A stretch of 64,000 nt of DNA from Pisaster brevispinus (GCA_023634235.1 JAMKCF010000013.1:12649705-12713704), one strand, 5' to 3'. Shown: positions 24,762-36,879, counted from the first letter of the stretch. Made by a program: numbers and translations. The notes: generated by a model from the letters alone, not told the origin.

Positions 24762-26150
24762 ATGGCCATTAAACAGTGAATTGGTATTGGGTGTTACATC
24801 TGTGGTCTATCATGGCTCTAAAACCAATAACCATGTGATGTCCCCCCACTATAAAAAGGCAGTTCTCAGAAACAGTGAAACAACTGTAACATCCACCATG
24901 ATATCAATGTGGATGTGAAATCTTGGATATCCTATATGTTGTGAAATACTGACCTTATAGGCCCTTTAGGTGTTATTTGAGTGCTCTTCTTTATGTTTAT
25001 TTGATGAGCAAATTATTCCTGATTTGAGTTGTGGCAGTTAATGCTTGGAGAGTCACATGTAACCTCAGGAGTCGTATGGACTTCATATGCACAGTCTCGC
25101 TTCAGACTGAAGGATTTAAATGTAAGAGTTGATTATAAGAGTGGTTTTGATCCCAATAATGGGAGTAATCAGCAGTGTCTCCTTACAGTGGTCTGCTGGC
25201 CAAAATAAATGGTAGTTAAAACACCAGAGGACCAGTCAAAATTCTCGTTAACTGGTCAGGCTGGTTAGTGTATTGCTTGCCGCTATGTAAACCACTGACT
25301 GTTTATAATACATCACATTTTACAAGTGAGTCCCGTGCAAATTACAATGTTGAAAGGTAAGGTAACCATTTAACCTTAAAATATGGACCTGTGCAAAAGC
25401 TGTCAGACCAGGGAAATAATAATCTATTGAACTGGTTCCACTGGAATGACAAGTAAATGAGAATGCTTAAGGCAAACAGTTTAGTTTCTTATGTAGATTT
25501 GTTGTGCTCATATTATTTCCCTGTTTTTGTCAGCATAGAAAAGGTATGAAAGACGAGTTTGAGTATTTATTTATGGAAATTTGAAGTGTTTTTGGAGATA
25601 AGCTGTCATGTAATACTTGTGACCATTGCAATGGGAAGAAAAGCCATTGTATATGCCATGAGTAGACTTAATGCTAGGAGGAGTGCTTTCCTTAGTAAGT
25701 TAAAGGATTGTGCAAATAATGAGGAAATGCAGAACCATAATCTAAGAGTTAGTCATTGTCAAATAGAAAAAAAACAACTATGAAATGGTTTGCTTATTAA
25801 GCCTTATTATTGCCAGATAGTTTAATTATGTTTTTCATTATTTTATATTTGGTTGATATGAAAGAGACATTTATATTGACACGTTTGTGTGGACAGCATT
25901 TGTTGTACAGAATAGCTTTTTGTTAAAAAAGGGAAAGTATTGCATAAGTGTCTTGAAATTGAATAGTGAGGGTCAAAACCAGACTGCATTCTACCACAAA
26001 TGGATGTCAATATAGAAGTGTAATGGAACGGTATTCACTAACTTTGAGTCTTTGTTATTGCCTTCCATTGTGTGCATGGAGTGGCCACAATATACGGCTT
26101 CTTGTTATAAACTTGTCCTACATGTAAATAAAAGGCAGAAATAAACAGAA
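24762..26150 (+). other. REXO1: probable REXO1 3' untranslated region
   Basis: After the stop codon there is no conserved open frame. Candidate AATAAA signals occur near 25204 and around 26125-26142 (AAATAAAAGGC then GAAATAAAC). The last cluster is a plausible transcript end, but which one is used cannot be told from sequence alone. Confidence 0.45.
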
Positions 26151-27290
26151 AGGCAAGTTACTTAGTATTCTGTATTGTTACAATTGTACTAATTATTGGT
26201 CCCACAATGAATGATGGTTGTCTATTGAACCCAATCCCACGTGTGCATCGCGGAAGTCGTTAAAGGTAACCGGGCTGCTTCAGTGAGTGGGTGTCAACTT
26301 TCCCCATTAATACTGGTACTGTTATTGATGGGAATCTAACATGATGCAATTATAAACATGAACTTTGTTTTCAAAGAAAAAGCATCGAGTTGGCTCCTCC
26401 CCTTCCCATCCACAACTAGAATGTTTTTTGCCAAGACGAATACCATAAAGTTAAATACAACCAGAGGGAGTAGAAAACCATGTGACTCAGCCCATGGAGC
26501 TATCAGCCCGACGAAGCATTTTTGGCAATTGAGAAATGGTGCTGACCGTTGTATAACACCAGGGGCAGATGCAGGATTTTCCAAAGGGGGGCGTGAAAAT
26601 GTACCAAGCAGCAAATAGTGAATGCAATTTGCTTAAATGCTCTGAAACAGTTAGGATTGTAGATGCTCTGTGGTGCGATCTCATGCAATATCTGAGCCAA
26701 AACAATAGGCAAACGAGACAAACGATATAATTAACCAAATAGGGTCTCTTTGCCTATTAGTTTTCATATACTTGAGGATTAGAATGTAACACAAAAACAT
26801 GTTTCTACTGATAAGAACAATTCGCTTAATGGGCCATTTAATGAGTGCTCATTGGACTGTAATTATAAATTTCATTAGTAAAAAAAGGGGGGGCCAGGGG
26901 TTTCCCTACGGGTGGTGAGCCCTTCAATAAAACAGGATAAAATATTTATGAACTAAATCAATTCATAAATGTTTTATACAAATTCAATTCTATCAATCAT
27001 AAAACTAGGCCGCAGGAAAACTTGGGTCTGGGCCTAACCTTAGGTCCCTATGATAAAGGTTAGTATTTAGGCTACTACAAAAAACTAGGAGTACTAGTTG
27101 TTATCAAATATAACAAGTAAAATTATAGGCCTAATCTTTCTCAGGATCAAGTTGTGCTTGTCTTCAGTGACGGCGCGATCGAGCAAAAATAACATTAATG
27201 TACGACAAGGTGAGGGTAGCCCTAGAGGCCTAGCCCCTTCCCCAGCCCTGTATCGTAGGGCGCCCGCATAAGCGGTAGCCCTGAAGCACA
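26151..27290. other. spacer between REXO1 and the small candidate gene
   Basis: No gene is supported. Near 26561 a G-rich fragment CAGGGGCAGATGCAGGATTT resembles the ends of the MITE at 27751, but no matching second end was found. Short open frames on both strands overlap one another and lack splice or protein support. Confidence 0.4.
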
Positions 27291-27395
27291 TCTTTTACGT
27301 CACTGTGCGCGATGTAAACAACAACAGATACGAAGTTACATTTTCTACTTGCCAAACATCGAGTCTCCTCTCCGTTGACCAAAACTTGGAGACAG
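27290..27395 (+). promoter_or_regulatory. candidate promoter and 5' UTR exon of the small gene
   Basis: TTTTACGTCACTG (near 27292) contains a CRE/ATF-like TACGTCA. About 90 bp downstream, GAGACAG|GTAAGG at 27395 is a strong 5' splice site. No useful ATG lies between (the only one is ATGTAA), so the segment would be a non-coding first exon joined to 28623. Confidence 0.35.
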
Positions 27396-27750
27396 GTAAG
27401 GCTCCGTAACTACATCTACAAACAATTTGGTTATTTAGGCATTTTCTACAAGGCACACAAATACGTCATACTGTCTTGGCCAAAAATATTTGTTGTGGCC
27501 GCTTATGTTTCAACAAATATTATTTCAATTTACAATTCACGTTGATCCAATCACGTGACTAAGCTTTCATTTGAGCATTTTTTATTTTTTTTAATTTTTT
27601 TTTTTGGGGGGGGAAATTACAGAGGCCTAAATAAGCCAAGTGCCTTATATCATTTTCTCACAGTTTGAATAAATTAGTGTAACCCTCACTCTGGAGGGAT
27701 GAATCAATAAACAGCAATGAAGTTTATAAACAGTAAGGCTGTGAGAAATC

Positions 27751-28131
27751 AGGGGCTGATCCAGGGGGCGTGGGGGCGCACGCCCCCTTTTATTTCAGGA
27801 TTTTTTTTTTTAAAGTATGAAGTTATCATTTTTATTCAGAATGAAAGAGCGCGCCATGTGCAGGTGTTTCGCGCTTATGTTCAGTGTGAGAAACACGCTG
27901 TCCACACACACAGATTCACAAGTAATTCCTCATGAGACAATGTCTGTCGGTGAAATAATAGTGGTCCACAAATGAAACAAAGTGTATAAGGTGCGGGTTA
28001 TTAGTTGAAAAAAAGAGGTATGTAATTAATTTTGTCCCTCCCTCATTCCCCTTTTTTTCTCTCCTTTTTTCCCTTTTTTTTCCTGAAGTAAAAGGGGGCG
28101 TGCGCCCCCACGCCCCCTAGATCCGCCCCTG
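27751..28131. mobile_element. G-rich inverted-repeat MITE (hAT-like ends)
   Basis: The ends CAGGGGCTGATCCAGGGGGC and, inverted, CAGGGGCGGATCTAGGGGGC continue as GTGGGGGCGCACGCCCCCTT in both arms, so the inverted repeats exceed 40 bp. The CAGGGGCGGATC start is typical of hAT-derived MITEs. The flanking octamers match only partly, so the target duplication is not proven. It lies in the first intron of the candidate small gene. Confidence 0.7.
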
Positions 28132-28622
28132 TGATCTTTCTAAACATTAATTTTTGTAGGTTCAATTTTTTAATATGCCTAGACTTATGGTGTGTACCCC
28201 AAACAAAGCAACGTAGTGTTAAGTTGTTCTTCCGCCAAACAACATAACTTGTAAAATAATACAAATATGTAAACAATTTGCTCGCATAACCATCCTGCCT
28301 TTTTCTAAGGCAATAAGAAACTATTCATTTTTTGCCAATCTTTATTATGCAGTGTGTTTCATTTAAAAACAGAAAATCCTACTTTTAACCGATAATATGA
28401 CTAAATTTTATGCACTAGGCATTAATAACGTTAACTAATAAAAATGAGATTGTCTATTATTCCTCACTGATTAATACCATTGTGTTTAAAATGTGCCGCA
28501 ATATTTCACCTTTGAACCCCACAAATTCAAAGTACAATCGCCTATTCAAACAGCCAGTATGTTACCTTGGTTGACTTTCAACCTAAGTTTGCAATTATTT
28601 ATTCTGAGATTTCTACTTACAG

Positions 28623-28998
28623 GATGAAGTACCAAGAGTTGTTGGTGCAGGAATGCAAAAAAAACAGTGAACTAGAGGATACAACTGGATCAATACAACT
28701 GGCTTTGTGGAATGAAGTTTACCAAAAGCCCCATGAAATCTGGTCAGAGAAGGTACACATTATGTGTACAAACTATTGCTATCAATACCCATTGCTGTAT
28801 ACAAAATACCAAATCCAAATACATTTATCAATACATTAAATTTACCTAAAATGTTATTTCAGAACAGTTCAGAGATATAACTCAACAAACTGTATGTAGG
28901 TAACAAATTCAGTATTTGTAATATATTAGTTTTTGTAATTTATGTATACACAGGTGATACCAGATGAGATCAAGGACAAGGACAGTGGAAGGCACTAA
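28623..28998 (+). CDS. candidate small gene, 57 residues in two coding exons
   Basis: CDS 28624-28752 joined to 28954-28998. The first coding exon follows a TTACTTACAG acceptor, and its first ATG has A at -3. The 43 codons end at TCAGAGAAG|GTACAC. The second exon follows ATACACAG, continues in phase and stops at TAA after 15 codons. An AATAAA sits about 60 bp past the stop (near 29059), so acceptor, donor, stop and poly(A) signal are all in order. The protein starts MKYQELLVQECKKNSELEDT, contains SIQLALWNEVYQKPHEIW, and is charged with no membrane segment or signal peptide. I do not recognise the family. A diverged copy of part of this exon lies near 29401-29452, so a retro-copy or repeat origin must be excluded. 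Confidence 0.5.
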
Positions 28999-29574
28999 TG
29001 CAAGCGCCATCTTATTGATGTGCCAATCAGATGACACCGTCTTGCTCAAGACTTGTGGAATAAAGTGCCCTTTAAGAAGAAGGGGTGGGAAAGTGGTCCC
29101 TAAGGCCCCCCTCCCCACACTGACAAGCAGTTCTCCCCTGTGCCTCCCCTCCCCCTCTTAACAAAAATCGCTGCTGTCAAATAATAAGTTCCTATAGTTC
29201 CTAAACATTATATGCAAGTTGCAAAGACAGTAACAATTTATTGATGTGCCAGTCACAAGTCCATTTGTACATGCCACATGCCCAAGACTGTAGAGTTATG
29301 GAATTGCATTTCTGGAGGAATTCTAACTGCTCTAGAAGAACAATGAATGCATTTTTTTTTTCAATCATCAAGCATAATATGTTACTCTGCAAAGTAACAA
29401 ACTGGAGGATGAAACCAGATCAATATAAGTGACTTTGTGGAATGAAGTTAGTACAAGTTCACATTTTGTTACACAATTTCTACTTTTGTTGGATTTTCCG
29501 TTTCCATCTGTCTATTAAATTACTTTGCAAAAGTACTAATTTCAAGCAAGCAACACAATTAAAATAGTTGCCCC

Positions 29575-29748
29575 CCCCCCAGGGGCGAATTTTTTTTCCT
29601 GAACCTTTCGGGCTGTACAGTGTACATTTGTACGTGGGCCATTGACCAATCAGAAAGCGGTATTATGTCACGTTCTCGCTCTGATTGGCTTAGACTCCAC
29701 ATACACTGCCCGAAAGGTTCAGAGAAAAAAAATTCGCCCCCCCCAAGT
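29575..29748. mobile_element. short MITE with about 30-bp inverted repeats
   Basis: GGGGCGAATTTTTTTTCCTG with AACCTTTCGGGC at 29581 is inverted at 29711-29741 (GCCCGAAAGGTTCAGAG then AATTCGCCCC). A second inner inverted pair is CCAATCAGA and TCTGATTGG. C-runs flank both ends and blur the boundaries. Confidence 0.6.
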
Positions 29749-30766
29749 GGGCATTGTAAAAATATCGGGACGACCGGCTCAATAGCCCCAACAAAAGATG
29801 TAGATGAAGATGCACCTTGTGCATTCTGAACATTTCGAGTGGGTTATCTTTTGAGCAGGAGTATAGTTTGAACTGTTCGTGGTTTTAACTCTTTAACCGT
29901 TATCTTTATATTCTAAAAAGCACCCCAATATATGCTTCCACGTTCAAACGCACGTTTATTTTACACCTAAGAAATGACGTGTGTACACACAGCGCATGTT
30001 ATTTTGAGAGAAGTTGATTACTAGACCCCAATTGTTGTAATTCATGTTGTTTGACTTTTCATTAATTAATCCAATAATATAAACGGAATGTTTCACTCAT
30101 GCATTGTTTAAACCCTATTTGCCAATAGCCGGTCCAAAAGTGGGTTGGGATCACCCCCCATCCCCAATCAGTGTTGTAGTCAAGACCAGGCAGTCTGAGA
30201 CCGATACCAAGACCGATAGTCTCGACGACTACAACACTACCCCCCCCCCCCCCCAATCTATTGTGATTTATGCCCGTGGTGGATACAAATATTGACTGCT
30301 TCGAGTGATGGTTAAAAGCAAAACTACAACCCCGGAGGGTTCTACGGAGGCGAAGTCGAAGGGAAAATAGAACGGTCTGGGAATCACTGAGGAAGTCGTA
30401 GGTTTACCATAGCACGAGGAAACTGTCAATTTGTTTTACAACATCCCAAAAGATACACTAACATTGACATCGAGGTACCAAGAAGCTGCCGTTGCTACGG
30501 GGTATGGCACACTGGTTGTTATGAGTACATTGGTCGGATTGGTTAAAAAGTATGTCGATTGCTATGTGTGCAGTGCGTCGCGCGCGGCTTTCTATTAAAC
30601 AAATAAGAGACACCATTGTGATGCACTCTAAACCAATCACAAGACAGAATGTACGTATAGGGTGTTTTTATAAAAAACAGTTCTCTTGTCTTTAAAGAAC
30701 CCAAACTTCAGGGCTCACAAATCGTCTCCTGGTGGTGGCATATTGACGATAGCATCTGGCCGCGAG

Positions 30767-30967
30767 ATGTACGAGTGCAAACTTTCTGACGTGCACTCGC
30801 CGCATGTCCATTTCAGACGTGATCTGGGGCGGTTTTCTTTTGCAGCCATTGAGGTAGCATTACTCAAACGAATGCGGAAGAAATTGATCAAACAGAGTAA
30901 AGAAGAAACCAGAGAATTAGGCTACGATACATCGTTTTATTTATTTTATGTCTTCAATACCAAATAA
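30767..30967 (+). CDS. low-confidence open frame, 66 residues from first ATG
   Basis: The frame is open from 30686 but its first ATG is at 30767. A TATA-like TTTTTATAAAAAAC lies at 30665, and an AATAAA overlaps the stop codon. The translated segment is basic in the middle (LLKRMRKKLIKQSKEE) and I recognise no family. It may be a small gene, the last exon of an unseen gene, or chance. Confidence 0.2.
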   Translation: MYECKLSDVHSPHVHFRRDLGRFSFAAIEVALLKRMRKKLIKQSKEETRELGYDTSFYLFYVFNTK

Positions 30968-31624
30968 ATAACAAAACATTAACGTTGCATCCCACGTTTA
31001 TACCAAAATTCTACTCCATAACAATAACAATACACAGCAAGAAGTTTAAATTCATATTATAAATCCTACAGCAGTTCTGAGTAGACTATTAAATCCGTGA
31101 CAACAAGCACAACATTGGACAAACAACAGTCTATTTCTATTTCAGATATGTAGGTTTTTGACAATCTAGGCCTAGGCCTACTGGCCATTTCAGTCATCGC
31201 TGCAGCAGCTTGCTTTACATTGTTCGTCGACGGAGGAGATAAGGTCAACAGTAAGAGGGCCTACCCGGCAACAAATACTGCCAATAATTGCGAGCAGATA
31301 AGCAGGCATATAATATGAACATTTTTTTTCATAATTTATTACTTTCACCCCTGAGTTTCCAACCAATCAATCTGGGTGCGCGGACTCCACGGAGTCGAAG
31401 ACTGCAGTGCCAGCACAGCCCTACATGAGTAACATAATATTCTATAAACCATGACCTTTTTCGGCATTCACCGACTTGGCTTTTGCAGTATTGGAGTATT
31501 CAGACGATCTGCATACGCCTTACTTACTCATTAGGTATAGACCTACTAGAATGTACAATCCCCGGCGTTTATGGCGGCGAATGACGGATGAGCGGACGAC
31601 TCTTGTCGAGTCGTCCACATTTAA

Positions 31625-34038
31625 TCATTGGTTCATCAGTTGTTGCAAACTCTCCTTCAGTTGACTTGCATTGAGCTGTCCTTGTGAAGCAGATATCGTG
31701 ATATTGTCAAGTCGATGCTTTATGAAAGGTGGCGGGTCACTGAGTAAAGCCTGCCCAACAAGCCCCCTCATAGCACTTATTACGTTAAATTTAGCATTCA
31801 GTCCATGACATGTAGAGTTGACACAGGGCACCAGACCAGGGTCGCTGGGAACTGTATAAAGAGAATCATTGTACACAGAATTAAATAATACAAACAATAA
31901 AACAAATCTATAATATTGTTTATTAAACTTGTTAACCTAATCCGTCTGCGTTGATGGACTAAGGCTTATTATAGGGGTCTAAAGCTTTAGTTTTGAGCGA
32001 GCAATTTATTTGGCCCGTCAATCGGCAGTCAATGTGTTAACATAATGTTTTCTCACCTTTCAGGGAAAACAGGTTTTTTTTAAATGTCCCATCATGTTCT
32101 GTTGTTTTATACAAGTAAAGTTACCTGGTGGTCAGTCACCACATCCGAATATAATGACCTCGACAAGGGCTTTGTCCAGATCGAGGAAAAAGCACATATT
32201 CTCCTCTTCAATGTTGCTGCGGCATTCAGCCATGCAAGCCAACAGCCGAAATCCTTTAATCCAGACATTTTTCGTTTTTGATAAACTCACCAATATTTTC
32301 CCTCCCATAGTCGGTGTCTACCTTGATGTTGCAATCTGTATGTTTCTCACAGGGTAGTTCCTGCGCTGATAAATCATCCAAATCAACTAGTTTGATCTTG
32401 CCTTTTACGATGACAAATTGTCGTGTTTTAAAGTCCCATACTGCCAGAGAGCCGAGTGGTGAGCTTTGTAGGTAGTCAAGGAGGTCTGCAATCTCAACAC
32501 TCATCTGTAGCATCATAACAAAACATAACAAAGCATTAGAACTGTTATGCTTTTCACAAGGAAGTTCCTGCGCTGATAAATCTTCCAAATCAACTATAAA
32601 CAATATGAGTTTTGGGGACAGGGAAAAGGGATCTAAGATTGGAGCGACGTCCAGTGATGTTTTGGGGGCAGTTGAGGTTGCGAATCACGTTGTTCAAATC
32701 GCCATGTTTCCCTTTCGATACTGTGAGCAGGCTAACCGTAGATTGTACAATGGATCTTATTGATGGGGGGGGGGGGGGAATGAGCTGTTAGAAGTATACA
32801 ATAGACCCCTTGCATATGACGTCACAAGCACACACAACGCCCTCACCGAGGTCAAAGGAAAGTCTCTCATTGGTTGAATGTTGTGCGTAGTTTCCTTTGT
32901 TTGAGCTCAGCGATGGTGGCCTATGCAATGGGTCCATTACGTCTATGGAGCATGGCCGTGCAGTCACTTGACGGCAAGTTGGACAGATTGTATATTGTTG
33001 TCTAACGGGCGCTGCTTTTTAAGAGAATCTGACTTAGTTTGGCAACAATTTGTCAGAAACATTAAAGTCCTGATTGTGGCTGTCTGTACACAATGAGTGT
33101 TACTTACATCTAACCGCGTGTCCCACGGAAGCTTCTTCAATACGCTATTTGCAGTCTTGTCACCAATTTCATATATCGCTACCATTCCATGAGTTGACAT
33201 GGCCTTATTGCTTCGGGTACACATTCCAAGGCTCTACACAGATTAACAAAACATATCAAGCATAATCGATTACGTCTACAAGGAATGACAGAACAAATGC
33301 ATGTCAAAAACAAGCCGAAAAGACTAAAAGAGATCAGCATGTTTATGATGACATCAGAGGAAACAATTCATTGAATTCCTTTATATTCTGTTTGAAGTCC
33401 GAACCGTTTTCAAGAACTATGGAATCAGGAACTTTTATGGAACTATGGACTTTTGTTTTATACTGCTCATACAAAAGTAAGTTTAATTGACTTTTGATCA
33501 GGGCCTTACTAACTTTGATAACATTTGGGTGATCCAGCTGCATGGACAATGCCACTTCTTTCATTAGTTTATAGTTGGCATACACGAAACAGTCAGCGAA
33601 GGAGTGGTATTTCTTTCGTCTCAGGCACGCTTTGATGTCTTCCACTTTGCTAGTGACCATCTTGACGGCCATTGACTCTCCTCTGTAGACACCTCTATAT
33701 ACATCTTTAGTCACCCCCCGTCCTAGACGCTCTTTTATTTCTACCGTTTCTATATCGCGACACGAAAGGGGTCCATCTTGAACTCTCACAGTGGTATCTT
33801 CGGATAGTTCGAGCTGTCTGATGATCGAGTTCCTACGGTTCAACCAGTGGATTTCATTGTGCGACAATTTGATCTCCCGTTGTTTGGAAATAGCCAATAA
33901 GTCTTCGTGCTTTAACCATAAACCGTCCAAAGTGTGGATAATAACAACTAAAGGTAGAAGAGTCAGCACGAATACTGCAACGACGTATAGGCCGAACGGA
34001 GACGTATGATTTTTACCGAGTGTCACTGTTGAACTCAT
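31625..34038 (-). CDS. PKDCC: extracellular tyrosine-protein kinase PKDCC (VLK) homologue
   Basis: Exons on the minus strand: 34038-33514, 33233-33108, 32504-32291, 31851-31625, all in phase; product about 363 residues. The family phosphorylates tyrosines of secreted and extracellular-matrix proteins in the secretory pathway. A hydrophobic signal-anchor spans about residues 16-36. The kinase begins with the glycine-loop-like GRGVTKDVYRG (106-116), MAVKM with Lys126, and KLMKEV with a possible helix-C Glu161. Exon 1 ends HPNVIK and exon 2 continues SLGMC, as in vertebrate VLK. Exon 3 has SPLGSLAVWDFKTRQF (likely catalytic Asp241) and KLVDLDDL (the DFG-equivalent DLD, 258-260), then ELPCEKHTDC. 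Exon 4 carries two cysteines (VPCVNSTCHGL) and ends LMNQ. It is shorter than the human protein (about 490), mainly in the N-terminal stem. Start: first ATG before the signal-anchor. Confidence 0.9.
32548..32596 (-). repeat. partial duplicate of PKDCC exon 3 inside intron 2
   Basis: These 49 bp match 32341-32389, inside exon 3, at about 44 positions. The copy lies 207 bp upstream in the direction of transcription. It would encode VDLEDLSAQELPCEKH, a copy of the DLD-containing block, and the reading frame stays open from the copy into exon 3. Confidence 0.8.
32803..32935. mobile_element. short inverted-repeat element (MITE candidate)
   Basis: GACCCCTTGCATATGACGTC at 32806 and, inverted, GACCCATTGCATAGG near 32935 form imperfect terminal repeats. 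It lies in PKDCC intron 2, next to a G run at 32765. Boundaries are approximate. Confidence 0.4.
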
Positions 34039-35590
34039 CTGTCATGAAATGAAGTAAACAGACTTGTCAAAAGGAAGCAAATCTTTTATCGATAATCCTA
34101 ATAACGGACACATTATTCAAAAATTACAATCAGTAAAATTGAAATTAAGGTTTGTAAACACTGACTTGGTCCGCTATCTCCGCCATTGTTTCCTCAGAGA
34201 GCACCTCTACGAGTAAATTGATAATTATTACAATGTTACATTCTAGTTCAGAGTGCCTTAATAGATGAACGTGAGGGAAAATATAATTCCACTTTGGCCT
34301 GTTAGATCTGTAAATAACGTTTATCACGCATTATGTTTTGCTTGTGTGTAGTTTGTCGTTACTGTTGATGTGTGAAAAACTAGTCCTTGTCACTTACCAT
34401 TTCAGATCTGCAGCAAAGACAAAAACAGCTACAGACCCTATACGCATTTAAACAATGTGACTCCAAACAGTGTCAGCACACACGGGGTTGCATTGACTAG
34501 TGTGTGCTCTGACCGCACTGAATTTGTTTGTAGTACAAAGGTCGAATTCGTAGTCATAATTATGTTGACTTTTCTCGTCTGTATGTTTGTGTATGAATAA
34601 AATAGTGTTATATTACGACCCGCTACTTCTAGCGATCCCCTACCAGTCCTACCACTGTCCTGAAATGGTTTTCCGGTTGAACTTTAGTTTGAACTCAAAT
34701 TGGCAACGGGCAACCTAGCAGATGGGATTTTTGCTCTTTTGTAAACGTCAATTTGAACCAAGATTACATCCACAAATAATTACGCAATGTAAAGTAAAGT
34801 CTTTCATTTAGTGTGTTTTAAGATGCAGCCTCAATTTAAGCAGATTTCATTCAAGACATTGAACAAAAAGAATTTTAGAAAGTCGTATATAGTTAAAAAT
34901 TAATTTGCATGCCTTCTGCAATTTAGTTACGTTGGAAACTCTGACATTATCCGATCCACTGTAACCAGTTCAATTGGCCCTGTGCATAATTATATATAGG
35001 AAGTTTCTTTATTCATGCATAATTCATCATGGCAGCACAAGACGTCACTGATGCATGAGTAAAGCGAAGACCAGACGAGCAGCAAATATAGCGTGATGGG
35101 AACGATTTGTTGTGGGTTCAATTGTTTCTGTCGAGTCTTCAGATTTTTACAAACACAACACACCAATGCTGACTCACTCTTTGCTTTGTACAATTCTCTA
35201 TAATTTGTCTTTACATACAAGGAATAAGCTAATGATTTAATCTTTTCCAGTCAGTTTTCTTGTTCCTGACCCATGGTATCGTAATATGATTCAAGTGTAG
35301 TTACCATGACGAAGCAAGCTTAACATGGCATAAGCAAAGGTCTGTGCAAGGTCCATTTTCAAATTTTATATTTGTACTTATAAAAATTACCTTGAATATA
35401 AAGTAGCTTTAAATCGGACAATACTAATCAAACTTAACAAAATTCCTGGTTTGGTTCCGTCAGTAAAGCCATGCATGCAAAGAGTAAACAGCAAAGTTGC
35501 CAAAAGAGCTAGCTCATTATGTTCTTAGTTTAGAAAATAGATCTGATAGACCCCGATGGGCTAGCAAATCGGGGTTGGCGATGGACGTGT
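34039..35590. other. PKDCC upstream spacer
   Basis: AT-rich sequence without a supported gene. It should contain the PKDCC promoter on the minus strand, but I see no convincing TATA box or initiator. The open frames of 60-76 codons here start and stop without splice context. Confidence 0.35.
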
Positions 35591-35598
35591 GTGTATAT

Positions 35599-35835
35599 GG
35601 TCAATCAAATCAAAGCTACTTTCGTTTACAAACTTTTAAGTATGTAAAACTCGTCTTTATTGGCTGGTTAGTGTAACATGGTCAATCTATAATCAAAGCT
35701 ACTTTCGTTTACAAAACTGTAAGTATGTAAAAACTTGTCTTCATTGGCTGGACGTGTGTAACTGGGGTCAATCATCTAAAAGCTACTTTCATTTACAAAA
35801 CTTTTGGCTACGTAATTAAAAAAAGATGTCTCACT
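35599..35835. repeat. three tandem copies of an 81-86-bp unit upstream of a candidate gene
   Basis: Copies begin at GGTCAATC at 35599, 35680 and 35766. Each contains AAAGCTACTTTC(G/A)TTTACAAA, and copies 1 and 2 contain ATTGGCTGG, an inverted CCAAT box. The third copy runs into the ATG at 35826. Confidence 0.75.
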
Positions 35836-36712
35836 TGCTTGAGAGGGAGCTTGACTCTCATGTGTATGATGGTCACAATGTTCGTCCAAGTGCCCACTTT
35901 ATTAATATCCCTCGTTCTTCCCAGCGGCGTAACTAAGTTTTTTTTAGGGGGCCAAGGGGGCACCATTTTTTTCTAGGGGGGCACTGCTGGCAAATCAATA
36001 ATAGATTCCATTTGCACTTAAAAAAACTTGATCTTGATCTACGTAATGGCGGGTTCCAAATGGGGGAGGGGCACCGAGGGGGCACTGACATCAATTGGGG
36101 GCACGTGCCCCGCCCCCTTAGTAACGCCACTGGTTCTTCCGGACTTACTACAACCCATTTAACCACACAGCTTAGTCAGATTTGGAATGCCCCCCCCCCC
36201 TTCAGCTGCAACGCAGCCCCTCACTGTTCTCATTCAATATAAATATCCAAAATTGAAACTCTTTTCACATCAGAAACTCTCCATCAACAACATGCTGTCC
36301 ATCACTTACGATGTTTTCTAAATACTATTTTTAAGTTGCCGTTCTGAAACTTTTTTTTATACTGCCTTAATGTATTTTCTCCATGTAAATTTGTTTGGAT
36401 TTTTTTTCTTGCATCTATCGATTATTTCCTTAATTTGTCTTTTTTTAATTTGGGCTTACAGGCTCCGACTCCTTTTGTAGATTGCTTTTATGGTCCCCTC
36501 GTGTATTTGTTTGTATTGTGCCTGCGTTACGGTTGTATAGTAGGCAAGATGTGTTTGGTCGGTTATCAAACGCATTGTTTCCAAAGGGATGGTATGCGAG
36601 GAACAAAAGAAGGTATTTGGAAAATTGCTATTGGAAGAATGTGCAGAAGGGCGTAGTTGGTCATCTAGATTGCGACCCTCGGTTCAGCTTAGAATACAGT
36701 GGAAGGTATTAA
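35826..36712 (+). CDS. candidate two-exon gene with a MITE at its first exon
   Basis: Proposed CDS 35826-35928 joined to 36462-36712, 117 residues. Exon 1 starts ATGTCTCACTTGC and encodes MSHLLERELDSHVYDGHNVR then PSAHFINIPRSS before meeting the MITE at 35922. The MITE end supplies CGGC|GTAACT, a donor-like site. Joining it to the acceptor TGGGCTTACAG at 36461 keeps the frame. Exon 2 includes SRQDVFGRLSNALFPKGWYA, RNKRRYLENCYWKNVQK and VGHLDCDPRFSLEYSGRY, then stop, with AATAAA near 36873. The Trp/Tyr/Arg-rich second exon looks coding; I do not recognise the family with certainty. A different start of exon 2, at the TTGTATAG acceptor near 36541, is possible. The exon 1 assignment is inference. 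Confidence 0.4.
35914..36140. mobile_element. hAT-type MITE with perfect 8-bp target duplication
   Basis: The 211-bp element 35922-36132 starts CAGCGGCGTAACTAAG and ends CTTAGTAACGCCACTG. Both sides are flanked by GTTCTTCC (35914-35921 and 36133-36140). An 8-bp duplication with CAG-type ends is the hAT signature. A related element at 39731-39940 has the same CAGTGGCGTAACT terminus. Confidence 0.9.
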
Positions 36713-36879
36713 AAAAAGATTAGACAAATTTGGTTAATATCAAAATGCAAACCTTAAAGAAGTACAATTTGCTGGCAACCACAAGGTGTTTCAGAGTTTT
36801 GCTGAAAAAGTAATGAACAACAAACTATGCATTGAATGTTTGTAAATACGTAATCCAATTGACAGCAAAAGTGAATAAA

